A DNA stretch of 64,000 nucleotides from NCBI RefSeq assembly GCF_020819555.1, contig NZ_JAJHJB010000007.1:88231-152230 (forward strand), read 5' to 3'. This document shows positions 55,185 through 62,047 of this stretch, piece by piece (the stretch's first letter is position 1; every line of letters begins with the position of its first letter). The position numbers and the translations under genes are program-made. The notes beneath the pieces are model-generated. The model was not told where the DNA came from and made no database searches. It worked only from the letters and a program-made list of their open reading frames with translations. Source of the DNA: Pelosinus baikalensis. Its GTDB lineage: Bacteria > Bacillota > Negativicutes > DSM-13327.

Positions 55185-55844
55185 CTAGTTTATCATTCCA
55201 AGTTTGCGCAGCCACGCGGATACATCATTCCGTGCGTTTTTCGCATCCGATCCTCTGATTGCAAGACCATCAAGGATAGTGGCTTGCGGGCAAAGCGCAC
55301 GGATATCGTTGACACTTCGACCAAGGCCGCTTCCTTCGTGGGTGCTGAAGGGTATGATGGTTTTCCCGGAGAAATTATATCCCTCCCAAAAGGTAAATAC
55401 GGCCATTGGCATTGTACCCCACCAGTTGGGATAACCAACGAAAACCACATCATAAGAATCCATATTTTTAACCTCTGCTGTAAGCTTTGGCCTGGAGTTA
55501 TTTTCCTGTTCTCGTTTCGCCTGATCAACGGTCCCGTTGTAATCTGCGGGATACGGGTTTACCGTCACGATTTCAAAGAGATCGCCGCCGACGTTTTCGT
55601 GAATTTGGTTGGCAATTTCACGAGTGTTGCTGGTGCGCGAAAAATAAGCGATAAGAATCTTTTTTCTTGTCGAATCCATCTGTTTTTGATCCCCACTTTC
55701 AGTTTTTGTATTTAGCGGACTGGTTTTTTCCTGAGCGGCAACATTGGGGCCATTGCCCGCCTGAACGCCACTATTATTTCCACTGCAGGCAGTGAGGGAG
55801 AGGGCCATTATCAATGTAAGGGCCAACGCTAACATTTTTTTCAT
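55185..55844 (-). CDS. Flavodoxin-fold lipoprotein
   Basis: 219 aa. Lipoprotein signal with lipobox LTACS, then a flavodoxin domain with FMN-binding loop AYFSRTSNTREIANQI and GYPNWWGTMPMAVF. An extracellular lipid-anchored flavodoxin is typical of anaerobes and may pass electrons to the neighbouring membrane protein. It sits 100 nt behind MerR-type promoter 6. Confidence 0.88.
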   Translation of the reverse strand: MKKMLALALTLIMALSLTACSGNNSGVQAGNGPNVAAQEKTSPLNTKTESGDQKQMDSTRKKILIAYFSRTSNTREIANQIHENVGGDLFEIVTVNPYPADYNGTVDQAKREQENNSRPKLTAEVKNMDSYDVVFVGYPNWWGTMPMAVFTFWEGYNFSGKTIIPFSTHEGSGLGRSVNDIRALCPQATILDGLAIRGSDAKNARNDVSAWLRKLGMIN

Positions 55845-55943
55845 GACGTGATCCTCCTTAATTATTACTGATCCACAAATATATTGCTGCTGTAATCACC
55901 TATGAGGTCAAAATTAACCCTCTAAACCTCAACAGCTTTTTTC

Positions 55944-55974
55944 ATCTTACAGGATGGTGTTAACTCCAAGTCAA
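55944..55974 (-). promoter_or_regulatory. MerR-type promoter 6 (flavodoxin)
   Basis: Minus strand TTGACT, 19-nt spacer, TAAGAT. Left operator arm ACTTGGAGTTAAC is intact, right arm is not. Back to back with promoter 7. Confidence 0.78.
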
Positions 55975-55998
55975 GAAAAAATTCGAAAAATTTTTCTC

Positions 55999-56029
55999 TT
56001 GACATAGAGTTAACTCTAGATTGTACAAT
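55999..56029 (+). promoter_or_regulatory. MerR-type promoter 7 (carboxymuconolactone decarboxylase-like gene)
   Basis: TTGACA, 19-nt spacer, TACAAT. Operator ATAGAGTTAACTCTAGA differs from the CTTGGAG type, so a different MerR protein, or weaker binding, is possible. Confidence 0.8.
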
Positions 56030-56189
56030 AACAAAAAAGATGCAACATAAGTAAAAAAATGTATATGTTTGGCTGTAGCGCGCTGCGAAAATTACACGGA
56101 GGCGGCAAAGTTATTAATCCAATATAGTAGGGCAACAGCCGGTAATTTTTTAACACTGTGTAAAGTTTAAAAGTAAAGGAGATACTATC

Positions 56190-56909
56190 ATGAGAAAAAA
56201 ACTAGCTGCGATTTTAACAGGCATTTTTATTTCAGTGTTTAGTCTGACAACTGTTTCCCAGGCACAGACTACAAATAACCAAGGCTTGAACGCAAAACAG
56301 CAGGGTATCGTCACAATTGCGGCCTTCACAGCCAAAGGCGATTTGGAGAAGCTGAAAACAGCTTTGAACGAAGGACTGGATGCCGGGTTGACTGTTAATG
56401 AAATCAAAGAAGTCCTCGTGCAGATGTACGCCTATTGTGGTTTCCCGCGCAGCCTAAACGGAATCAGTACCTTTATGAGCGTCATGGAAGAACGCAAAGC
56501 CAAAGGCATCAAGGACGAGATTGGTAAGGAAGCAAGCCCCTTGCCTACCAACAAAAGCAGAATCGAACTCGGAACAGAAATTCAGACAAGCTTGATAGGA
56601 GCACCTGCCAGCGGGGCAATTTATACTTTCACTCCAGCAATAGACGCCTTCTTGAAAGACCACCTATTTGGTGACATCTTCGGACGCGACAATATCGATT
56701 TCCAGAGCAGGGAGATCGCGACCATTTCGGCCCTAGCCAGCATGGAAGGTGTCAACAGCCAGCTTCAGTCACATTTCAAAGTCGGGTTTAATACTGATCT
56801 GACTGAAGCTCAGATGATGAGCCTGATATCCGTGCTCGAAGCTAAAGTTGGTAAAAAAGAAGCCGATAATGCCAAAGAAGTTTTGAATATAGTTTTGAGC
56901 AACAGATAA
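56190..56909 (+). CDS. Carboxymuconolactone decarboxylase family protein, secreted
   Basis: 239 aa with a Sec signal peptide (KKLAAILTGIFISVFSL, cleavage near AQA). Two CMD/AhpD-like segments: GIVTIAAFTAKGDLEKLKTA with EVLVQMYAYCGFPRSLNG, then REIATISALASMEG. A single Cys in YAYCGF means the CxxC of peroxidase-type AhpD is absent. Family members often accompany quinone or aldehyde-stress genes; the reaction is unknown. Behind MerR-type promoter 7. Confidence 0.86.
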   Translation: MRKKLAAILTGIFISVFSLTTVSQAQTTNNQGLNAKQQGIVTIAAFTAKGDLEKLKTALNEGLDAGLTVNEIKEVLVQMYAYCGFPRSLNGISTFMSVMEERKAKGIKDEIGKEASPLPTNKSRIELGTEIQTSLIGAPASGAIYTFTPAIDAFLKDHLFGDIFGRDNIDFQSREIATISALASMEGVNSQLQSHFKVGFNTDLTEAQMMSLISVLEAKVGKKEADNAKEVLNIVLSNR

Positions 56910-56986
56910 CGCTACTGGCATCATGTGGGATATGAGGTCTGCATTCAGAGATGGTCTTTGAGGTACACTTTTTTTCAGGCCTAAAA

Positions 56987-57025
56987 CAAGGCTGTCGACA
57001 AAGTATTGTCGGCAGCCTTGAATAT
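56987..57025 (+). terminator. Terminator after the CMD-like gene
   Basis: CAAGGCTGTCGACAA pairs with TTGTCGGCAGCCTTG; the tail is only mildly T-rich. Confidence 0.72.
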
Positions 57026-57057
57026 TTCTTGTATAAATGTTAAGAGGTGATCGCAAT

Positions 57058-57125
57058 GAAAGTGGTAGCATTCAATGAAGCCCACGTCCAGATGGAAATA
57101 CTGCGGCGATTATAAAAGTCTCGAG
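57058..57125 (+). pseudogene. NADPH-dependent FMN reductase-like protein, N-terminal remnant
   Basis: Opens MKVVAFN with an AAGAGGTGATCG ribosome site. If one base is restored after AAT the frame reads NGSPRPDGNTAAIIK, the standard FMN-binding start of flavodoxin-family reductases. As it stands the frame is shifted and ends within 20 codons. Confidence 0.65.
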
Positions 57126-57205
57126 AAGTGCGGAAATCAGACGTAAATTGTGCAGAGTGTTGGGAATTTACTGCTCTTTCCTGTATAGTACAAGACATTC
57201 TATAA

Positions 57206-57655
57206 CTATTTACGCAGAACATACTTTACTAAGAGGATACTGATTTCATACAAAAGTATCATAGGAACCGCAATCATCGTTTGAGAAAATACGGCCGGTG
57301 TCGGCGAAACAACAGCACCGACCACAAAGGCCAACACCAAAACCATTTTGCACTTCCTTTTTAAAGAAGAAGAACTGATAATACCCAACTTTGCCAACAA
57401 CAGTATAACAAAGGCAACTCAAAAATAAAGCCAAACGGCAGCAGGAGAGAAATAACAAATGACAGATACTCTCCTAACGAAAAAACATGGGCTGCAGACT
57501 TTCCGTTGCAAAGTTCAAAAAAAACTGTATGCCAGCCGGCAAAACAAAAAAATAAGAGAAAAGGATACCGATAAAAAATAAAACTACGGACGACGGTGTT
57601 GCAGAAAGCGGAGTATCGAGGGGCTCCTCGTCATACTGCGATGGTGTGGTCATAA
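57206..57655 (-). pseudogene. tatC: tatC remnant
   Basis: Multiple frames on the minus strand spell parts of TatC: LFFIGILFSYFFVLPAGIQF, then LGEYLSFVISLLLPFGFIFE, then SPTPAVFSQTMIAVPMILLY and a basic end KYVLRK. The N-terminal third is missing and at least two frameshifts separate the pieces. It lies immediately after tatA, as in normal tatAC operons. Confidence 0.82.
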
Positions 57656-57662
57656 CTCTGCC

Positions 57663-57860
57663 TCACTTTTTTTCTTCTGCCTTTACTTCGTTCTTTAATT
57701 CCTTGATCTCTTCTTTAGCACTTTCCCCGCTGGTAGCACTGCGAAATTCCTGAATACCCCTTCCTAGCGCCTTGCCAACTTCGGGAAGTTTCCCCGGTCC
57801 GAACACTACTAAAGCAATCACCAAGATTAATATTAATTCCGTCATGCCCATATTAAACAT
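57663..57860 (-). CDS. tatA: Twin-arginine translocase subunit TatA
   Basis: 65 aa, intact. One TM helix (TELILILVIALVVFGPGKL) with the conserved FGPGKLPE hinge, an amphipathic helix (VGKALGRGIQEF) and a charged tail. Behind MerR-type promoter 8. With tatC broken the local pair cannot work alone; another tatC elsewhere in the genome would be needed. Confidence 0.93.
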   Translation of the reverse strand: MFNMGMTELILILVIALVVFGPGKLPEVGKALGRGIQEFRSATSGESAKEEIKELKNEVKAEEKK

Positions 57861-57902
57861 ATCTACATCACCTTCATTCTATAAAGTATTGTTTTATATT
57901 TT

Positions 57903-57933
57903 ATGTTACAACTTTGAGTGTACTCAAAGTCAA
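57903..57933 (-). promoter_or_regulatory. MerR-type promoter 8 (tatA)
   Basis: Minus strand TTGACT, 19-nt spacer, TAACAT. Operator ACTTTGAGT-GT... with arms CTTTGAG/CTCAAAG, the same variant as promoter 2. Confidence 0.85.
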
Positions 57934-57957
57934 TAAATTTTATAAATATTTTTTTCA

Positions 57958-58046
57958 CAGCCTTAACTGTACTCTTCCTAAAAAAAACACTTGACTTGGA
58001 GCTAAATCAAAGTGCTAGACTGAATTTCAATTGGTAAACATGACGA
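57958..58046 (+). repeat. Island leader repeat, copy 3 (right part only)
   Basis: ACAGCCTTAACTGTACTCTT, an A-run, the MerR-type promoter and ATGACGAT align with 46778-46866 with few differences. Confidence 0.7.
57991..58021 (+). promoter_or_regulatory. MerR-type promoter 9
   Basis: TTGACT, 19-nt spacer, TAGACT. Operator CTTGGAGCTAAATCAAAGT, right arm degenerate. Leads into the LarC fragment. Confidence 0.78.
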
Positions 58047-58053
58047 TAAGATT

Positions 58054-58401
58054 ATGGCTTCATCGGTTCAGGTAGGAGGAGGATTTGTGAAATGTACTCA
58101 TGGTATTATCCCCATTCCTGCTCCGGCAACTATTGAAATTTTAAAGAATATTCCCGTGAAATCAGGTATAGTACCTTTTGAAACGACTACGCCTACTGGG
58201 GCCGCGATATTGGCGGCAAATGTGGATACATTTACAGACCATATGGACTTTTCAGTAGAAAAGATTGGCTATGGGATAGGTCATAGAGAGCTTGAGATTC
58301 CTAACGTTTTAAGAATATATCTTGGCTACGAAGATAGAAATGATAAGAGAGAAGAGCATACAAAAGAGGTTTGCAAAATGATGGAGGCTAACGAGTTTTA
58401 A
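58054..58401 (+). pseudogene. larC: LarC fragment (nickel pincer cofactor synthesis)
   Basis: 115 codons matching the middle of LarC: VGGGFVKCTHGIIPIPAPAT, TTTPTGAAILA and EKIGYGIGHRELEIPNVLR. The N-terminal part and the C-terminal domain of the roughly 400-residue protein are absent. LarC inserts nickel into the cofactor of lactate racemase. It follows MerR-type promoter 9 and accompanies a broken larE at 59.7 kb. Confidence 0.8.
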
Positions 58402-58498
58402 TGCGACACTAGGAAACCAATAATGCAGTCTATATCTTAAGATATTCCAGGAGGAAGACGCGTAACGGTGAACCCGATGACAAATTCAGAATCAATGA

Positions 58499-58957
58499 TT
58501 TTCTCGATATGGCGGGAGACGTGACGGGTTTGTATTCGGTTCCCCTGTACATTATGCGTCTGCAGGAGGTGCCATTACTTCATTTTTAGACCGCGTTTTC
58601 TTTGCTGATCGATGTTCTGGTAAACAAATTTTTTATTTGAAACCTGCAGCCGCTATTGTTTCTGCCAGAAGGGCGGGAAGACGCGAACAAAAACACGCTA
58701 AACTTCTGCAATATGCAGAACGTGTATGGCATATAGAAAGTGGCAGCGAAGAGGAAAAAGTAGACTTGGCAATTCAGAAAACTAGAGAATTCTTTGAAAG
58801 CCTTGGTGCCAAAACTCATCTGTCCCAATATGGCGTCGGAGCTGATAAAATACCAGTTGTTATTGAACAACTAAAGGCTCATGGGATGATAGCACTTTCG
58901 GAAACTCAGGATCTTACATTGGATATAAGCCACAAGATTCTTGAAAGAGCAGTGTGA
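58499..58957 (+). pseudogene. Chimeric remnant: flavodoxin-family middle fused to iron alcohol dehydrogenase C-terminus
   Basis: One open frame of about 152 codons without an early start codon. The first part, GFVFGSPVHYASAGGAITSF then KPAAAIVSARRAG, is the middle of an NADPH-dependent FMN reductase-like protein. Near 58680 it changes into KHAKLLQYAERVWHIESGS and SQYGVGADKIPVVIEQLKAH, the C-terminal end of an iron-containing (YqhD/BDH-type) alcohol dehydrogenase. An in-frame fusion of two unrelated remnants. Confidence 0.75.
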
Positions 58958-59059
58958 CTTTCTTTCATGACTTACGCCCTGTCTGCTAGTAAGGTGTTTT
59001 AAAGCTATAAGACTTTGCGAACGTGATCGTGTATATTTTTGGCTGCTATTTAAAAACTC

Positions 59060-59090
59060 TTGACTTGGAGTTAACTCCAAATGCTATGAT
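59060..59090 (+). promoter_or_regulatory. MerR-type promoter 10 (second merR)
   Basis: TTGACT, 19-nt spacer, TATGAT. Operator identical to promoter 5, and similarity runs on to the start codon. Confidence 0.9.
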
Positions 59091-59115
59091 ATCGGATATC
59101 AGGAGGTGAAACCGC

Positions 59116-59502
59116 GTGACGATTACAGAAGTAAGTGAAAAATTTGATGTTTCACAGGATACACTCCGCTATTATGAACGCATCGGACTGCTTCCTCGTG
59201 TGAACCGCAATAAAAGCAGAATCAGGGATTATACTGAAGAAGACTGTAAGTGGGTCGAATTTATCAAATGTATGCGAAGTGCAGGTCTTCCGATTGAAGT
59301 CTTGATTGAGTATATTGGGCTGTTTCAACAGGGTGATGAAACCATTGAGGCAAGAAAAGAACTCTTTATCGAGCAGCGTAAGCAGATAATAAAAAGAATG
59401 GAAGATATGAGGAAAACGCTGGAACGCCTGGATTATAAAATTGCAAGCTATGAACAAGCAATAATTGAAAAAGAAAAAGCACTAAAAAGACCGGAGGATT
59501 AG
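59116..59502 (+). CDS. MerR family regulator, copy 2
   Basis: 128 aa, about 89% identical to copy 1 at 52469; only three differences in the first 90 residues, so the DNA-binding parts are effectively the same and both should bind the same operators. Cys44 and Cys52 are kept. Differences cluster in the C-terminal helix (ASYEQAIIEKEKALKRPED here). ATT or ATG starts are not an issue: the frame opens with GTG at 59116, whereas copy 1 has ATG at the same place. Autoregulation is likely. Confidence 0.93.
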   Translation: MTITEVSEKFDVSQDTLRYYERIGLLPRVNRNKSRIRDYTEEDCKWVEFIKCMRSAGLPIEVLIEYIGLFQQGDETIEARKELFIEQRKQIIKRMEDMRKTLERLDYKIASYEQAIIEKEKALKRPED

Positions 59503-59672
59503 TTTTGTGGGTAAAAAGGTATTGAATTGAATAAGGACAAATCGACTTGAACTTTGATCAACTACACCTGTCAGAATATAGATTATGTTAAATGTGATAA
59601 TCATCAGGCAGTATCGCAGGTATTATTAATCCAATGAGATAATCTGCAAAGAAAAAGGAAAGGAGTTGACTC

Positions 59673-60465
59673 ATGATTAAGCTTGAAGAAAAGTTAAATA
59701 AGCTGATAAACCTCTTAAAACAAAGGGAAAGCGTTGTAGTAGGCTTCTCTGGCGGCTGCTGCTGCTTATAATGCGTTAGGTGATAAAGCTATCGCTATTA
59801 CTGCCTGTTCCGAAACTCTTCCGCAAAATGAGGTAGAGGACGCTGTTGTTTTTGCCGGGCAAATTGGGATAAAGCATAAACTGATGACCATCAGTGAATT
59901 GGAAAGTCCTGAGTTTGTCTCCAGATGCGGCGCGTTGCTACTATTGTAAAAAGGTGAGGTTTTCAGCATTAGCCGCCTGGGCAGAAGAACAGGGTTACAA
60001 ATGGGTGCTTGAAGGCTCCAATGCCGATGATGTTGCCGGTTTTCGTCCTGGGATGAAGGCGGTGAACGAAATGGCCGGTGTCAGTAGCCCGTTACTGGAG
60101 GCTGGCTTAACCAAACAGGATATCAGGCGACTTTCCAAAGAGTGGGGTCTACCTACTTACAATAAGCCCAGTGCGGCCTGTCTATCTTCAAGAATTGCCT
60201 ATGGGTTACCGGTTACTGCCGAACGTTTAAAGCAGGTAGAGACAGCAGAGGCATTGCTCAAGAAAAACTTTTCTGGTCAGATTCGGGTCCGGCATCATGG
60301 GAATTTAGCCCGCATTGAGTTGCAGCTGGAGCAGTTTGCTTCGCTGGCAAACCTGGTAACTACAAATGAGATTGTAAGTGAAATAAAAAAAAAGGATTTA
60401 CGTATGTTACGCTGGATATTTCGGGTTATCAGATGGGGAGTATGAATCAAATGGTCGGAAAATAA
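59673..60465 (+). pseudogene. larE: LarE (sacrificial sulfur transferase) with several frameshifts
   Basis: Starts well: AAAGGAGTTG ribosome site and MIKLEEKLNKLINLLKQRES. The ATP-binding PP-loop SGGVDS is destroyed by a deletion near 59753 (it now reads SGGCCC then a stop). A second shift occurs near 59920, before CYYCKK, where the sulfur-donating Cys should be. The middle EGSNADDVAGFRPGMKAV and SAACLSSRIAYG is intact. A last shift in an A-run near 60385 alters the end, whose other frame reads LDISGYQMGSMNQMVGK. The loss of the PP-loop means it is non-functional. Confidence 0.88.
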
Positions 60466-60519
60466 TGGGATATTAAGAGAGTTAACTACTGTAATGAGTT
60501 TGCTCTTTTTTTTATTGTA

Positions 60520-60556
60520 ATACACGGGTTAAAGTGAGTTGCTTTAACCCGTGTAT
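60520..60556. terminator. Bidirectional terminator
   Basis: ATACACGGGTTAAAG and CTTTAACCCGTGTAT form a perfect 15-bp stem between the broken larE and the converging repeat-protein gene. Confidence 0.88.
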
Positions 60557-60580
60557 TTCTTAATATAAGTATAAGCTATA

Positions 60581-60877
60581 TTAACGTGGACAGCAGCCTT
60601 GTCTCGGCCAGCAGCCTTTCCAAGGCCAGCAACCTCTTCTCGGCCAACAGCTCTGCCTTGGCCAGCAGAATCGTCTTGGCCAGCAGACTTGATCCGGCCA
60701 ACAGTCTCTTCTAGGTCGGCAACACCAAGGAGAGCAAGAATCACTAGGATAGCAAGAATCACTAGGATAGCATCCTAGGCCGAATTCCCATAAATTTGAT
60801 GCATACAGTTTTTTCCTGGAATTCGGGTCTTCTTCCCAATCTTCAATCTCAGGATCTTCCCATTTACGATAATCCAT
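60581..60877 (-). CDS. Cys-Trp-Pro-Arg hexapeptide repeat protein
   Basis: 98 aa, unknown function. An acidic head (MDYRKWEDPEIEDWEEDPN) is followed by a tail of six-residue repeats of the form C-W-P-R-x-x (CWPDQV, CWPRRF, CWPRQS, CWPRRG, CWPWKG, CWPRQG) preceded by CYPSDS units. The DNA shows an 18-nt period. The start at 60877 is supported by AGGAGGTGA 8 nt upstream. The Cys-rich, low-complexity design is reminiscent of spore coat or exosporium proteins in spore formers, which is only a guess. Confidence 0.75.
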   Translation of the reverse strand: MDYRKWEDPEIEDWEEDPNSRKKLYASNLWEFGLGCYPSDSCYPSDSCSPWCCRPRRDCWPDQVCWPRRFCWPRQSCWPRRGCWPWKGCWPRQGCCPR

Positions 60878-61441
60878 GAATAGTATCACCTCCTAAATAC
60901 TGATAGAAGTATCGTTTATACATAATATGATCTATAGTAAATAAGAGTGATTTATCTGTTGGCTATAAAAAATACTGACTGCTTAAAACAAGCAGCCAGT
61001 AGATTATTGCTATGTAAGCAATTGTACTACTGTATCATATTCGTTTCATTGCTTTATGTGCAATAAAATAAAAAAAGAGCTCTCCTTAGGAGAGCCATAA
61101 AAAAATGGGAGAGAAGAAGTGTTAAAAAACGACAAGAGAGGTCGTCAATAAGAGTATGTCCAGGTAAATCGTATTCTATACTTACCCATCCATTAATTAA
61201 TAAAGAAGATCTAATGAACCTTCAAATCTTCAGCAGATAATCTATATAAGTGCACTGTAGCAAGAAGGATAAAATTGAATTTGGCTGGTTTCGATAACTT
61301 CTCTAATTTAAGAACCTTATGATACTGATAAAAATTTTGTAATTATCTGATGATTTTAATTTTAACAGGATAATATTACCTCTTATTGGATAAGATAGAA
61401 GTATATTCGGAATCATCAGACAATAAAGGGAGAGGGTTATC
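60878..61441. other. 564-nt region, mostly without genes
   Basis: Contains a hairpin flanked by A-runs at 61079-61095 that would act as a terminator on the minus strand. Otherwise AT-rich with no convincing frame. Confidence 0.5.
61079..61095 (-). terminator. Terminator, minus strand
   Basis: GCTCTCC-TTA-GGAGAGC stem; on the minus strand it is followed by CTCTTTTTTT. Confidence 0.7.
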
Positions 61442-61633
61442 ATAAGTAAGAGTACAGATTTTACTACTCCAATATTCAGTAACGACAAAACTTCAGCAAT
61501 TGTTGTATCTAATGATGGATTTTTTTTCTTAAATTTTAAAACAAAACAAGGTAAAATTATTGGCAAGACCAAAAATGAAGCGATGGAACAACTAAGCAAC
61601 ATGGAAAAGGTTGAAGATTTTCCAGACTTCTAA
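61442..61633 (+). CDS. 63-residue protein lacking a normal start codon
   Basis: The frame from ATA at 61442 reads ISKSTDFTTPIFSNDK, then AIVVSNDGFFFLNFKTKQGK and ends EKVEDFPDF. GGGAGAGG stands 6-7 nt upstream of the ATA at ideal ribosome-site distance, but there is no ATG, GTG or TTG in this frame until codon 49. Either an ATG has mutated to ATA or a non-standard start is used. Family unknown. Confidence 0.5.
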   Translation: MSKSTDFTTPIFSNDKTSAIVVSNDGFFFLNFKTKQGKIIGKTKNEAMEQLSNMEKVEDFPDF

Positions 61634-61870
61634 ATCTAAGACCAAATTTCTTTAGGATTTTTTGCTGATTGAGGCGTAGTATTAAAGGATAATTAAAGAT
61701 AATGGATTTAAAACCGAAATGTGTTTACTTCAATAACTATTTACCCGATTTTACGATCAAATTTTTACGTTAAAAAGTTTAATGTTCATTACTAGCAAGA
61801 GCATCTTTTAAGGTGCTTTTTCTTATACTTTAAAATATAAATTTAGTAGTATCAAAAAAGGAAATTTTAA

Positions 61871-61886
61871 TTGACAATCATTATCA
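61871..61886 (+). promoter_or_regulatory. Fur box overlapping a -35 element
   Basis: TGACAATCATTATCA matches 13 of 14 positions of the 7-1-7 Fur motif and contains the end of TTGACA. The -10 element is weak (TGTATT at 17 nt, or TTATAT further on). Confidence 0.75.
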
Positions 61887-61904
61887 AATGGCATGTATTT
61901 ATAT

Positions 61905-61985
61905 CAATAGCAAAAAATGATGTATTGCAATAACATCTGAAACCATGTCTGAGGAGAAAAAACTCCAGGACATGGTTTTGCTTTT
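61905..61985 (+). ncRNA. Candidate Fur-repressed small RNA
   Basis: From the expected start about 61905 to the terminator, roughly 80 nt, with no reading frame beyond seven codons. Design (Fur box, short transcript, terminator with T-run) resembles iron-sparing sRNAs such as RyhB or FsrA; no sequence similarity is claimed. Confidence 0.45.
61940..61985 (+). terminator. Terminator of the candidate small RNA
   Basis: AAACCATGTC and GGACATGGTTT form the stem with an inner GGAG/CTCC pair, followed by TTTTGCTTTT. Confidence 0.85.
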
Positions 61986-62047
61986 GGTATAGGTAGAATT
62001 TATTATATCAATAATCATATTGTCTTAGGTGAGGCGTTTGTAGCCCA

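Larger units (their letters stand above)
61634..62047. other. Gene-free region with a probable Fur-controlled small RNA
   Basis: No open frame of note. A Fur box overlapping a TTGACA box is at 61871-61886, and a strong terminator at 61940-61985. Confidence 0.6.

Noticed and set aside
55182..55715. 177-codon plus-strand frame opposite the flavodoxin gene
   Set aside because: Shadow; the minus-strand flavodoxin has signal peptide, motifs and a promoter.
60544..60762. Alternative frame over the CWPR repeat gene (MILAILVILALLGV start)
   Set aside because: Begins with GTG without a ribosome site; the CWPR frame has a strong one.
61303..61602. 99-codon frame on the minus strand
   Set aside because: Antisense to the better supported 63-codon frame, low-complexity hydrophobic translation, no ribosome site noticed.
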